Assembly (NCBI GenBank): GCA_022823465.1
Contig: JAJEHX010000001.1
Coordinates: forward strand, 1-64,000
Direction of reading: 5' to 3'
From: Candidatus Latescibacterota bacterium
GTDB lineage: Bacteria > JAAXHH01
Length of the DNA: 64,000 bases
Both the position numbers and the translations under genes were made by a program. Below the pieces are notes generated by a model that did not search any database, was not told where the DNA came from, and was given only the letters and a program-made list of their open reading frames with translations. Below are positions 9,823 to 20,060 of this stretch, in pieces; positions within the stretch are counted from its first letter, which is position 1, and each line of letters opens with the position of its first letter.

Positions 9823-12591
9823 GTGTCGGATAATTTGAACAGCTTCGGAGCCCGTGCCGAATTGAACGTGGGCGGAAGCGCCTGTACTTACTATTCGCTT
9901 ACGAAGGCCGCGGCAGGCGGCGCGGGTGACGTTTCCCGCCTGCCCTTTTCCCTCAAGATCATGCTAGAGAACCTGTTGCGCCACGAAGACGGAGTGACGG
10001 TCTCCGCCGAAGACGTGGCAGCCGTAGTGGAGAGCGGTGCGGGCGGACCCACCGAACGGGAGATCTCCTTCCGGCCCGCGCGGGTGCTGATGCAGGACTT
10101 GACGGGCGTGCCGGCCGTCGTAGACCTGGCGGCCATGCGGGACGCCATCCGAAAACTGGGAGGCGGGGCCGACCGCATCAACCCCCTGCAGGACGTGGAC
10201 CTGGTCATCGACCACTCCGTGCAGGTGGACGAGTTCGGTTCCCGGCGGGCTTTCGCGGCCAACGTGGACCGCGAGTTCGGTCGCAACCAGGAGCGGTATC
10301 TCTTCCTGAAATGGGGGCAGCAGGCCTTCGACAACTTCCGCGTCGTCCCGCCCGGTACGGGCATCGTGCACCAGGTCAACCTGGAATACCTGGCCAAGGT
10401 GGTCTTCGCCCGCGGACAAGATGGAGAACGGGTCGCCTATCCCGACACCCTGGTGGGCACGGATTCCCATACGACCATGATCAACGGGCTCGGCGTCGTC
10501 GGATGGGGCGTCGGCGGCATCGAGGCGGAAGCGGCGATGCTCGGCCAGCCCGTATCCATGCTCATCCCGTCCGTGGTGGGGTTCAAGATGACGGGAGCGC
10601 TGCCGGCCGGGGCGACGGCGACGGACCTGGTCCTGACGGTTACCCAGATGCTCCGGGCCCACGGCGTTGTCGGCAAGTTCGTCGAATTTTACGGTCCGGG
10701 ACTGGACAGCCTGACCCTGCCCGACCGGGCCACGATAGCCAACATGGCGCCCGAATACGGCGCCACCGTGGGGTTCTTCCCCGTGGACGGCGAGACGCTG
10801 TCTTACATGGAACTCACCGGCCGCGATTCCGATGAGATCGCCCTGGTCGAAGCCTACACGAAGGCACAGGGTCTCTTCCGCACGAGCGACACGCCCGATC
10901 CGGTTTTCTCGGATGCCCTGGAACTCGATCTCGGTACCGTCGAACCCAGCATGGCGGGCCCGCGCAGGCCCCAGGACCGTGTATCGCTGTCCAGCGTGAA
11001 GCCGTCGTTCCGGAAGGAACTGGCCACCATGCTGGCCGACGAAAACCCGGGCCTGTCCGACGCGACCGTCGACCAGTGGGTGGACGGCAACGGACACGCG
11101 CCCAGCGAAGTGGGCACGCTGACGAAGAAGACGGCCGTCGAAATGGACGGATCTTCCTTCGACCTGGGACACGGTTCGGTGGTAATCGCCGCGATCACCA
11201 GTTGCACGAATACGTCCAACCCTGCTGTATTGGCGGCCGCCGGCGTCCTGGCGAAGAAGGCGGTGGAACGCGGCCTGTCCACACAGCCGTGGGTGAAGAC
11301 CAGCCTCGCGCCGGGCTCCCAGGTCGTGACCCGGTACCTGGAAGACATGGGCCTGCTTCCCTATCTGGAGCAACTCCGGTTCCACGTTGTGGGCTACGGC
11401 TGCACGACGTGCATCGGCAACAGCGGTCCAGTGCCCGCCCCCATTGGCGACGCGGTGCGGGAATCCGACCTGGTGGCAGCCGCCGTACTGAGCGGAAACC
11501 GGAATTTCGAAGGCCGCGTGAATCCCATCGTCAAGGCCAACTATCTGGCCTCACCGCCGCTGGTGGTGGCTTATGCCCTGGCCGGCCGCATGGACGTGGA
11601 CCTGTACAACGAGCCTATTGGTACGGACCGGGACGGCCGCGGCGTCTTCCTGCGGGAGATCTGGCCGACGCCGGATGAAGTCCGGAAAGCCGTACGAACC
11701 TCGGTGCGCCGGGAGATGTTCCAGTCCATCTACGCCGACGTCTTCACGGGGGACGATCGCTGGGCGGAACTGGCGGCGACGAGCGACAAGTCCTACGCCT
11801 GGGACGAAGCTTCCACCTACGTCAAGCTTCCACCCTATTTCGACGGCATGCCGCCTGAGCCCGACGGAATCACGGACATACGCGGCGCCCGCGCGCTGGC
11901 GGTTCTGGGCGATTCCGTCACGACGGACCATATCTCGCCGGCGGGTTCGATTCCGGTCGACAGCCCTGCGGGACGGTATCTGGTCGAGCACGGAGTCGCA
12001 CCCGCGGAATTCAATTCTTACGGTGCGCGGCGGGGGAACCACGAGGTCCTGATTCGAGGCACCTTCGCCAATATCCGGCTCCGCAACCGCATGGCGCCAG
12101 GCACCGAAGGCGGCTGGACCCGCCTGACGCCTGACGCCGAACCGGTCGCCATCTACGACGCCGCCATGGAATATCGGGCCTCCGGCACCCCCTTGGTCGT
12201 GATCGCCGGCAAGGAGTACGGCACGGGATCTTCACGGGACTGGGCCGCCAAGGGGCCTAATCTCCTCGGCGTCCGGGCCGTGATCGTCGAAAGCTACGAA
12301 CGCATCCACCGCAGCAACCTCATCGGCATGGGCATCCTGCCCCTCCAGTTCGAAGAGGGCGAGAGCGCCGAATCCCACGGCCTGACGGGCTTCGAGACCT
12401 TCGACATTGAGGGTATCGAGGGCGGTATCAAGCCCAGGCAGCGCGTCCGTGTCCGCGTGACATCAGACGACGGCGCCACGAAGACGCTGGACACCGTCGT
12501 ACGCATCGACACGCCGGTTGAGGTGGAGTACTACCGCCACGGCGGCATCCTGCAGTTCGTGCTGCGCGGCCTGCTGAAGTCTGGAGAATAG
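9823..12591 (+). CDS. acnA: Aconitate hydratase A
   Basis: 922 residues, the usual length for AcnA/IRP1-type aconitase. It interconverts citrate and isocitrate in the TCA cycle using a [4Fe-4S] cluster. The cluster cysteines are in [10 protein letters not shown] and [13 protein letters not shown]. The family signatures [34 protein letters not shown] and the swivel-domain [26 protein letters not shown] are all present. I chose GTG at 9823 because AAAGGAG at 9807-9813 precedes it at 9 bases. The open frame runs 14 codons further upstream without a comparable ribosome site. GAPDH follows 168 bases later on the same strand. Confidence 0.95.
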   Translation: MSDNLNSFGARAELNVGGSACTYYSLTKAAAGGAGDVSRLPFSLKIMLENLLRHEDGVTVSAEDVAAVVESGAGGPTEREISFRPARVLMQDLTGVPAVVDLAAMRDAIRKLGGGADRINPLQDVDLVIDHSVQVDEFGSRRAFAANVDREFGRNQERYLFLKWGQQAFDNFRVVPPGTGIVHQVNLEYLAKVVFARGQDGERVAYPDTLVGTDSHTTMINGLGVVGWGVGGIEAEAAMLGQPVSMLIPSVVGFKMTGALPAGATATDLVLTVTQMLRAHGVVGKFVEFYGPGLDSLTLPDRATIANMAPEYGATVGFFPVDGETLSYMELTGRDSDEIALVEAYTKAQGLFRTSDTPDPVFSDALELDLGTVEPSMAGPRRPQDRVSLSSVKPSFRKELATMLADENPGLSDATVDQWVDGNGHAPSEVGTLTKKTAVEMDGSSFDLGHGSVVIAAITSCTNTSNPAVLAAAGVLAKKAVERGLSTQPWVKTSLAPGSQVVTRYLEDMGLLPYLEQLRFHVVGYGCTTCIGNSGPVPAPIGDAVRESDLVAAAVLSGNRNFEGRVNPIVKANYLASPPLVVAYALAGRMDVDLYNEPIGTDRDGRGVFLREIWPTPDEVRKAVRTSVRREMFQSIYADVFTGDDRWAELAATSDKSYAWDEASTYVKLPPYFDGMPPEPDGITDIRGARALAVLGDSVTTDHISPAGSIPVDSPAGRYLVEHGVAPAEFNSYGARRGNHEVLIRGTFANIRLRNRMAPGTEGGWTRLTPDAEPVAIYDAAMEYRASGTPLVVIAGKEYGTGSSRDWAAKGPNLLGVRAVIVESYERIHRSNLIGMGILPLQFEEGESAESHGLTGFETFDIEGIEGGIKPRQRVRVRVTSDDGATKTLDTVVRIDTPVEVEYYRHGGILQFVLRGLLKSGE

Positions 12592-12699
12592 CGCAGCGCT
12601 TAGATCACCGTGGATCACCCCGCGAACGTGCAAGAGGCGACAACGGCGTGCGCCGCGCAAAAGCTTAGATAACGAACCGGTCAAAGCCGGAATCGATAA

Positions 12700-13758
<1,059 letters not shown>

Positions 13759-13770
13759 GTGGCCCGAGTC

Positions 13771-16119
13771 CTACGCTTCGCTCGGCCGGATCAAGCGGTA
13801 ACCAACTCCGCGCACGTTTGAGATGTAGGACGGATCGGCCGCGTTGTCGCCGAGCTTTCGCCGCAGGCGCTTGACGATGGCGCGCACGAGCCTCGCGTCG
13901 CCCAGGCCCCGCCTGCCCCAGATCTCGCGCAGGAGGGCGTCATAGGTGGCGACCCGTCCCATGCGGAGCGAGAGCACGCGCAGCACATCGTACTCGGTCG
14001 CCGTCAGCGCCACGGACCGACCGCCGAGCGTGACCTCGCGGCGGTCGTAGTCGATGACCAGGTCGCCAAGCACGAAACGTTCGGGATTAGCCCGCCGTCG
14101 CAGGATCGCCCCGATTCGCGCCGTAAGCTCGGTCGGCGAGAACGGCTTGACGATGTAATCCTCGGCGCCGGCCTCCAGGGCCCGTGCGATCGTCTCGTCG
14201 CGGCCGTAACCCGATATGAAGATGACCGGCAGTGTGGCAAGCTCGGGGACAGTCTGCATAAGCTCGATTCCGTCCGTGTCGGGCAGCACGAGGTCGAGCA
14301 GGACCAGTTTGGGCTTTTCTGTTTCGATTATGTGCGAAAGTTCGTTGTGTTCAGCCGTGACCAGCACGGAGTAGCCCGCATCGGCGAGGGTGTCGCGTAC
14401 GTACCGAAGCGCTTGAGGGTCGTCGTCCACAACGAGAATGGGCGTCAGCTGGCGTCCGCCGGCAGGCGGTCCGGACGGGCGTTGGGCATCCCCGGCCGCG
14501 GCGTCTTCACCGGCCACTTCCGCAACGGGAATCGTGAAGGTGAAGCACGTTCCCTGGCCCAGTCCCGCGCTCTCGGCCCGGATACGCCCACCGTGCGCCT
14601 CGACCAGCCCCTTGCAGATGGATAGACCCAACCCTCCGGTCTTACCCGATTCTTTTTCGGTGCGGACGTATTTTTGAAACAGCCTTCCGAGAAGCTCAGG
14701 TTCAATACCACGTCCTTCGTCGGATACCGCGATTGCGACATGCACCCCGTCGCGTTTCGCCGAGATACGGATGGGAGCGGTTTCCGGCGAATGGTGGGCT
14801 GCGTTGGCCAGGAGGTTGTACACCACCTGTACGAGACGCTGTCTGTCGGCCAGAACTCTGGGCAGGTTGGACGGCAGATCGATCTGGATGGTGTGTCTGC
14901 TGCCGCCGGAGAGAAAAGTGTTGCGTGCCCGGTCCACCAGGACGCCGACGTCCGAGGGCTCCGGATGGACCGACAGCGTGCCGGCGTCGATGTGTCCCGC
15001 ATCGAGCAGGTCGCTTATCAGGCTGTCCATGAGGTTGGCCTGCTCGTTGATAATATGGAAAAACTGCCGGATTTCCGCGGGATCCAGCGCCCTGGAGGCG
15101 TCCAGCACCGTCGCCGCCGAACCTTTGATGGAGGTCAGTGGCGCGCGCAGTTCATGGCTCACCATACCGAGGAACTCGGCCCTTGTCCGTTCCAGATCCA
15201 GGACCGGCGCCATATCCTGCATGGTGACCACCAGCGACGCGACCGAGCCGTCTTCGCCGCGGATAGGGGTGGCGTTGACGAGTAACGTTATGCTGCGGCC
15301 GTCGGGTACGGAAAGCACGACCTCCTCGGCCCGAACCGTCTCGGCGCCGCCGAGCACCTGTACCAGCGAGCACTTGTCCAGCATGATTTCGCGTCCGTCG
15401 GCGAAGCGGCAGGTCACCGCCTCTGGCGTGGCCTCCAGTGGCCGGCCCGGCATGCGCAGACTTTCCAGTATCCGCTTCGCCTCCCGGTTCAGCGACGCCG
15501 GATCGCCGGTGCCTGCGTCGAGTACGACGACGCCAATCGGGGAGGTCTCGACCAGTGCCTCCAGGTCGGCCCTCGCGCGTTGCTCGATACGGTGCGCACG
15601 CGCGTTGACGATCGCTGTCGCCGCCGGCAAGGCAAACTGCACAAGGACCTCCTCGTCGTCGTCCGTGAACTCCTCCCCATTCTCCTTCCCGACCAGATAG
15701 AAGTTGCCGACGTGCACGTCGCGGTTTCGCATTGGCGTGCCTTGGAAGGTCCCGACAGGCAGCCGGTCGGTGGAAAAGCCAAGCATGCGCACGTATTCGG
15801 ACAGGTCCGCGAGCCTCATTGGTCCCTGTTGATCCCGGAAGTGCTCAAAGAGACGCAGCCCGTCGGACCACTCCGTCAGGCGGCGGTGTTCGAGCTCGGT
15901 GAGGCCGGAAGTGACGAAATCCTGGGGAGCGCCCGCTTCGTCAATGGTGACGATGGCGCCATAGCGCGCCCCGGTGAGGGCCCTGGCGCTCTCCGCAATC
16001 TCATTGAGCGCGGTCTCCAGGTCCAGGCTCGCGCTGATGCGAAGGCTCGCTGTACTAAGCGCGGAGTTGCGCGCACGCAGTACCTCAATCTCGCGTCTCG
16101 GGTCATCGTATACACTCAA
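13771..16119 (-). CDS. Soluble hybrid histidine kinase fused to a response regulator with OmpR-type winged helix
   Basis: 782 residues in one chain. They comprise a GAF domain (about 20-180), a PAS-like domain (190-305), HisKA with H322 in MVSHELRAPLTS, and HATPase_c with the N, G1 and G2 boxes (NLLANAAHH, DEGRGIEPE, GGLGLSICKGL). A receiver follows at 559-672 with phospho-acceptor D609 and the acidic VVDDD patch, then a winged-helix DNA-binding domain at 683-778 (TATEYDVLRVL, RGVGYRLI). There is no transmembrane segment, so both the sensed signal and the output are cytoplasmic. The start is TTG at 16119, 8 bases after AGGAGG. A 12-bp palindrome lies 22 bases upstream. The architecture allows signal sensing, phosphotransfer and promoter binding by a single protein. 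Regulated genes are unknown. Confidence 0.93.
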   Translation of the reverse strand: MSVYDDPRREIEVLRARNSALSTASLRISASLDLETALNEIAESARALTGARYGAIVTIDEAGAPQDFVTSGLTELEHRRLTEWSDGLRLFEHFRDQQGPMRLADLSEYVRMLGFSTDRLPVGTFQGTPMRNRDVHVGNFYLVGKENGEEFTDDDEEVLVQFALPAATAIVNARAHRIEQRARADLEALVETSPIGVVVLDAGTGDPASLNREAKRILESLRMPGRPLEATPEAVTCRFADGREIMLDKCSLVQVLGGAETVRAEEVVLSVPDGRSITLLVNATPIRGEDGSVASLVVTMQDMAPVLDLERTRAEFLGMVSHELRAPLTSIKGSAATVLDASRALDPAEIRQFFHIINEQANLMDSLISDLLDAGHIDAGTLSVHPEPSDVGVLVDRARNTFLSGGSRHTIQIDLPSNLPRVLADRQRLVQVVYNLLANAAHHSPETAPIRISAKRDGVHVAIAVSDEGRGIEPELLGRLFQKYVRTEKESGKTGGLGLSICKGLVEAHGGRIRAESAGLGQGTCFTFTIPVAEVAGEDAAAGDAQRPSGPPAGGRQLTPILVVDDDPQALRYVRDTLADAGYSVLVTAEHNELSHIIETEKPKLVLLDLVLPDTDGIELMQTVPELATLPVIFISGYGRDETIARALEAGAEDYIVKPFSPTELTARIGAILRRRANPERFVLGDLVIDYDRREVTLGGRSVALTATEYDVLRVLSLRMGRVATYDALLREIWGRRGLGDARLVRAIVKRLRRKLGDNAADPSYISNVRGVGYRLIRPSEA

Positions 16120-16589
16120 TTCTCCATCCTCCTACAATACGCACACGTGTGCATATTGCTCAATTCATCCGCAAAGACAGACGACAGACCGACCGCTCGG
16201 CGGATTAGATTCATTCCGGGCCGTCCGCGAAGAACCCGGCTACCCAGATGTCTCGCTGGACGGCGCGAAATCGCGCAGTTATCTTCTTATATTGTTTTTG
16301 TATACGTTTTTAGCACACAAATCTTGATATTTCCTCAATCCTGTTGTTTTTCTGTATTCGGAACCTCTGCCTGAATCAACCTGCCAACCTGCCAGGCCAG
16401 CGGACAACACTGCCCATGGTAAATGTCCCGGCGGCCTGCGTCTCAGGTTGAACCGCCACGCACCGGACACCATGACAGCGTCCGGCAACCGTACAGCGCC
16501 GGATTTCGCGTCATTTAACGGCTTGTGATCCGGTGTGCCCGGTTGTAAAATGGTATGTTGGCCGGCAACATCGCCCGGGGTTGAGTACC
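16120..16589. other. Divergent intergenic region
   Basis: 470 bases between the sensor kinase and the large exported protein. It contains the palindrome at 16141-16152 and an AT-rich tract with T-runs around 16275-16355 that could hold promoters for either strand. I could not fix a -35/-10 pair and see no supported coding sequence. Confidence 0.4.
16141..16152. promoter_or_regulatory. Palindromic operator candidate (GCACACGTGTGC)
   Basis: A perfect 12-bp palindrome, extending to 18 bp with a single mismatched pair. It sits just upstream of the AGGAGG and TTG start of the kinase-regulator fusion. Its position suits autoregulation, which is inferred only. Confidence 0.4.
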
Positions 16590-19265
16590 ATGCGTATAAA
16601 ACTGTTTATCTGCCTTATTGTCTTTCTGGCGCCGTACCAATCCTCAAGCGCACGGCCGGAGAGTCCGCAAGCGGCGATCACTAAGCAAAGGGGCACGGAG
16701 CAATCGCCTGTGCGCCAGGAGGCCGCTGGCGCGGCACCGAGTGCGCTGGTCGCTGAGCGCGCGCCTCGTGCGCCCGCCCGCCAGGAGGCCGCCGCTCGCC
16801 AGAACGGCAGCCCACGCCTGCTCGTCGTAGACTACGCCATGGCTTATGCGGAAGAGAACACCCGGGTGATCCGGGCGTTCTCGGAAGCCGGTTTCGACGT
16901 CGATTACCGGCCGTATTATCCGGCCATGGTGGAACGGGACGCCGGTGGCTACGACGTCATCTTGCTGCTGGGCGGCGGCGATCCCGGCATGAGCATCCAG
17001 GAAGTGGATCTGGCCATCAACTTCGTTTCGAGGGGGAAAGTGCTTGTTTTGGCGATGCCGGCCGACGGTCCCTACGGTGAACGGCGAAAGGTCAATCCCG
17101 GTGTACACGACCGGTACCAGTTCAATGAGGTCCTGGCCCGCCTGAACATCAACCTGCACGCCCTGAACGCCGACCATGAAACCAGTCCCGTCCTGAATCC
17201 CGTGGTATACTTCGAACCCGCCGTCGGCCATCCGGTCGCACGGAGCCTGGAAGGGACTGTGGCCGCCCGGGCCGGCACCCGCCTGCTTGTGGGCGCCGGG
17301 GCCATGCCGCTGCTCGTGGAGCCGGAAGTGCCTGAGGAGGAACTCGAAGAGGCGCCGCCGCCTGAAGAAGAACCCGAGTACCGTATCGTCCGGCGCACCC
17401 TGCGCATCCAGCCCACCGACGCCATCGCCGGGGAAGATGTCGAACTGCTGTTACGCGGAAACCAGGAACTGCGGGCCAGCCTGTACTACCGGAACAGGGA
17501 ACGCCCCGCGCCGTCGGACTGGAACACAGCGAGGTTCAAGGGCAGAGTTGAAGGCGTTTCAGAAGCGAAAGACACGTTGACCGTACGCATGCCCGGAAAC
17601 CGATGGGGATCCGATTACGCGTTGGTCGGCGTTCCGGTGAAGGTCATCGCCGCCGCTTTCGCCGACCGGGAGATTAGGGAAGAGATCCGGTCCGAGGCGG
17701 ATCTCGAGTCCATGCGGGGCGACGAGGAGACCTTCGGCCGCATGGCGGTAGCGGCCGTGGGACGGACCGGCCGGCTGAACAAGGGATTCGTCCTGGCCGT
17801 TGACCGCCAGGCACTTACCGGCCTTGACCGGCCCCTGCCGCCTCTCGGCATCGGTCCCGTGGACCCGGGTCTCGAAGGGCTGGAAGGCTTTCTGGAGGGA
17901 CTCGCGCGGTACGTCCGTACGCTGGCCGATTTCCCCGGGGAATGGTCCCCCGACCACGACTATCCCACGGCCCAGATGCCAGGAAACCGGAAACCGGATA
18001 TCTCCCTCAACAACATTTCCATTCTGACGGTAGTGCCCGAACGGGTCCGGGTGATCGGCCGCGCGGCGTCCGGTCTCGATGCCGGTACGGTCACCGGCTC
18101 GATCGCCAGCCCGGGTGCAAACGCGGGTTCAGGTCCCGAACCGGGTTCGAACACTGGCTCCAGTCCAGGTCGAGGCACCCAAACGGATGCGGGTCTCGCT
18201 TCCGGCACGGCGGACGTCGCTCCACTTCGGGGCGTTTGGGATTTCGTCGCCCGCCGGCATGAACATGTAGCCGATCTCGCCGGCATGCTACCGGGCCTCG
18301 GGATGGATTTCCTGTGGACCGTGGCCCCGGCCGCCAGTTACACCGGGGGTACCGCGATTACGGGCGACGTGCGTTTCGAATCGTGGGCTTTGCCCATTTT
18401 CAACCGCCTGGGCAGTACGCCCACTGCCTGGTACGCTGGTATCAGCGCCCCTCGCGAGCGCGAGATCGCCGGCGCCTACACGGCCGCCCGTGACGCCCGT
18501 GGGGACGCCGTGGGGCTGCCCTCGCGACTGGACATGGCCTACCTGAACCGCCATCTCTTCGAACCTGCCCGCGCCATCGCCCGGTACAGCCGCGGCCGGG
18601 GGACCCTGCAGGCCATTGTGCACGACTGGGAACCCCATATCGCGCGGCCACTGGAAGCCTATGCCGCGACCGACGCATTCGACGACCTGCATTTCCGGTA
18701 CTTCATCCGCCATCTCGTCCGAAACGGGCTGTACCACGGCGAAGAATTCAAGTCGCTCATGGGGCTGGACCGGAAAAACCGGTTCGAGTGGCTGCTGAAG
18801 TCGGGATACCTCGAGACCTACATCCAACTCCAGGAAACCAACGCCGAACGCCTCGGCACACTGTATCGGAAGTCCATGGACGAGATCAACCCCGGACTGC
18901 GCCACGGCGCCTTCGTCCGTTCCCCGCGGCCGAACTGGTTTCACCTGGGCTTCTGGCGCGGCGCCGGCACGCCGGCACGCCCCTTTCTCGTGTTCTCCTA
19001 CGAACGGCCGCCGCCCTGGTACGCGCAGTTTCTCCGGGGGAAGGGCATATCAGCCCGTGTGATCCCCGTCGGACTGCTGGGGCTGATTGGCGACGCGGAT
19101 ATGGTGGATCTCCTCCAAAAGGCCTCCGATCAGGGCGGCTACGCCCTGGAGCGCGGCATATGGCTCGTCGCCGACCCTGGTGACGAATCGGAGTTGAACA
19201 CGCCTCCCGGGGGCATGTCGCGGGAAGCGCTGCTGGAGGCGATTCGGAAGGTGGTTGGGGAGTAG
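16590..19265 (+). CDS. Large exported protein of unknown function
   Basis: 891 residues from ATG 16590, which begins directly with a signal peptide (MRIKLFICLIVFLAP, cleavage near SSA). Residues about 65-250 look like a GATase/DUF4350-type alpha/beta domain (RLLVVDYAMAY, YDVILLLGGGDPGM, GKVLVLAMPADGPYGER). An acidic Pro/Glu stretch and a beta-rich segment follow. A Gly/Ser/Pro linker of about 40 residues lies near residue 510. The C-terminal 350 residues, with TVAPAASYTGGTAIT, DVRFESWALPIF and HDWEPHIARP, could be a TIM-barrel hydrolase-like domain. I do not recognise the full-length family. It is followed by its own terminator. A role in periplasmic or extracellular polymer handling is a guess. 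Confidence 0.75.
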   Translation: MRIKLFICLIVFLAPYQSSSARPESPQAAITKQRGTEQSPVRQEAAGAAPSALVAERAPRAPARQEAAARQNGSPRLLVVDYAMAYAEENTRVIRAFSEAGFDVDYRPYYPAMVERDAGGYDVILLLGGGDPGMSIQEVDLAINFVSRGKVLVLAMPADGPYGERRKVNPGVHDRYQFNEVLARLNINLHALNADHETSPVLNPVVYFEPAVGHPVARSLEGTVAARAGTRLLVGAGAMPLLVEPEVPEEELEEAPPPEEEPEYRIVRRTLRIQPTDAIAGEDVELLLRGNQELRASLYYRNRERPAPSDWNTARFKGRVEGVSEAKDTLTVRMPGNRWGSDYALVGVPVKVIAAAFADREIREEIRSEADLESMRGDEETFGRMAVAAVGRTGRLNKGFVLAVDRQALTGLDRPLPPLGIGPVDPGLEGLEGFLEGLARYVRTLADFPGEWSPDHDYPTAQMPGNRKPDISLNNISILTVVPERVRVIGRAASGLDAGTVTGSIASPGANAGSGPEPGSNTGSSPGRGTQTDAGLASGTADVAPLRGVWDFVARRHEHVADLAGMLPGLGMDFLWTVAPAASYTGGTAITGDVRFESWALPIFNRLGSTPTAWYAGISAPREREIAGAYTAARDARGDAVGLPSRLDMAYLNRHLFEPARAIARYSRGRGTLQAIVHDWEPHIARPLEAYAATDAFDDLHFRYFIRHLVRNGLYHGEEFKSLMGLDRKNRFEWLLKSGYLETYIQLQETNAERLGTLYRKSMDEINPGLRHGAFVRSPRPNWFHLGFWRGAGTPARPFLVFSYERPPPWYAQFLRGKGISARVIPVGLLGLIGDADMVDLLQKASDQGGYALERGIWLVADPGDESELNTPPGGMSREALLEAIRKVVGE

Positions 19266-19343
19266 GGGCGAAGCGGAGAAGACTAAACTTGAATCTGGGA
19301 TAAAGAGCGTCTTTTAAAACAACATCAGCAGCCAGCAATGTGG

Positions 19344-19375
19344 AACGCCCGGTGGTTCGATCACCGGGCGTTTTT
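19344..19375 (+). terminator. Rho-independent terminator
   Basis: Perfect 11-bp stem AACGCCCGGTG / CACCGGGCGTT with a 7-base loop, running into TTTTT. It lies 78 bases after the stop of the large exported protein and isolates it from the peptide operon downstream. Confidence 0.85.
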
Positions 19376-19706
19376 GTATTGGGTCGATAAATAAAGATTA
19401 TGCGCGAGATACTTGAGGTCGCTTAGACTAATCCTTTCAGACCGCGCGGCAGTTGATGGATTCAATTTTAACATTAGGTCGAGTCCCCGTTTTCAAATCG
19501 ACGCTTACTCTCGGAACTGCGCACTCCGAGATTCGCAAACCGAGTTCCCTGGTACCTGAGCAGAGAATGAGGCCTGTATCGAAGATGAACGGCGGATGGA
19601 ATCTGATTCGAAAGAGGAAAGGAGGTTAACGGCAAAATAAACAAGACATTCGAAGAATAAACCGCACAAGTCCGACTAAACCAGAAATCGAGGAGTATTG
19701 ATCATC
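19376..19706 (+). promoter_or_regulatory. Leader/promoter region of the peptide operon
   Basis: 331 bases between the terminator and the peptide start, noticeably AT-richer than the DNA before it. It contains a CTCGGA/TCCGAG hairpin at 19510-19530. A competing pairing exists between GGAACT (19513-19518) and AGTTCC (19543-19548), and an orphan AAAGGAGG lies at 19618-19625. A long structured 5' leader is plausible; no confident -35/-10 pair was found. Confidence 0.4.
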
Positions 19707-19991
19707 ATGAAAAAACTCATTCTCTCCGTGTTTATGTTCGCCCTGATCGCGGGCGTGGGTGTCACCACCTCGGCCTCCGCGCCGGATGTGGAGTCTCCGA
19801 ACATCGTGGCGACACCGAATATCGCATACTGTCTGTGGGGTTCCAGTATAGCCCTCAATTCAGGTTATGTTTTCGGTGGCGCAGGTTTCGGAGTAGCAGG
19901 TGGCTGGGCGGTAGCCGCCGGATACGGCCTAGCGGCCACCCTGGGCATAGCTTCGGGAGTAGGTGCTGCGTTTCTTGCTGCCGGGGTATAA
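19707..19991 (+). CDS. Secreted hydrophobic, charge-free peptide precursor (bacteriocin-like)
   Basis: 94 residues. ATG at 19707 follows AGGAG at 19691-19695 by 11 bases. Residues 1-25 form a Sec-type leader (MKKLILSVF, cleavage after ASA). A short acidic linker (PDVESPN) follows. From residue 30 to 94 there is no D, E, K, R or H. This region is rich in Gly, Ala, Val and aromatic residues (YVFGGAGFGVAGGWAVAAGY) with one cysteine at 42. The composition resembles the mature part of circular bacteriocins and of Gly/Ala-rich class II microcins. The next genes (DUF95, Yip1, M48, MFP, MacB) suit maturation, export and immunity. A structural surface peptide is the main alternative. Function is inferred from composition and neighbourhood. 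Confidence 0.7.
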   Translation: MKKLILSVFMFALIAGVGVTTSASAPDVESPNIVATPNIAYCLWGSSIALNSGYVFGGAGFGVAGGWAVAAGYGLAATLGIASGVGAAFLAAGV

Positions 19992-20001
19992 GTAAGCCGG
20001 A

Positions 20002-20035
20002 GCGAAGGATGAAGGCTCATGCCTTCATCCTTCGC
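20002..20035 (+). terminator. Terminator-like/attenuating hairpin between peptide and export genes
   Basis: Perfect 15-bp stem (GCGAAGGATGAAGGC and its complement) with a TCAT loop, 10 bases after the peptide stop. It is followed by GATATATATAA, not a T-run. It probably works as a partial attenuator or 3' RNA stabiliser, giving more peptide than downstream proteins. It also contains a spurious upstream ATG for the next gene. Confidence 0.65.
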
Positions 20036-20060
20036 GATATATATAAGGACCGTGCATATC

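Noticed and set aside
19355-19372. GGTTCGATC as a tRNA T-arm
   Set aside because: It is the loop and stem of the rho-independent terminator; no acceptor or anticodon arms surround it.
20019-20060. ATG 20019 as start of the DUF95 protein
   Set aside because: It lies inside the 15-bp hairpin and has no ribosome site; GTG 20061 has AAGGA 11 bases upstream.
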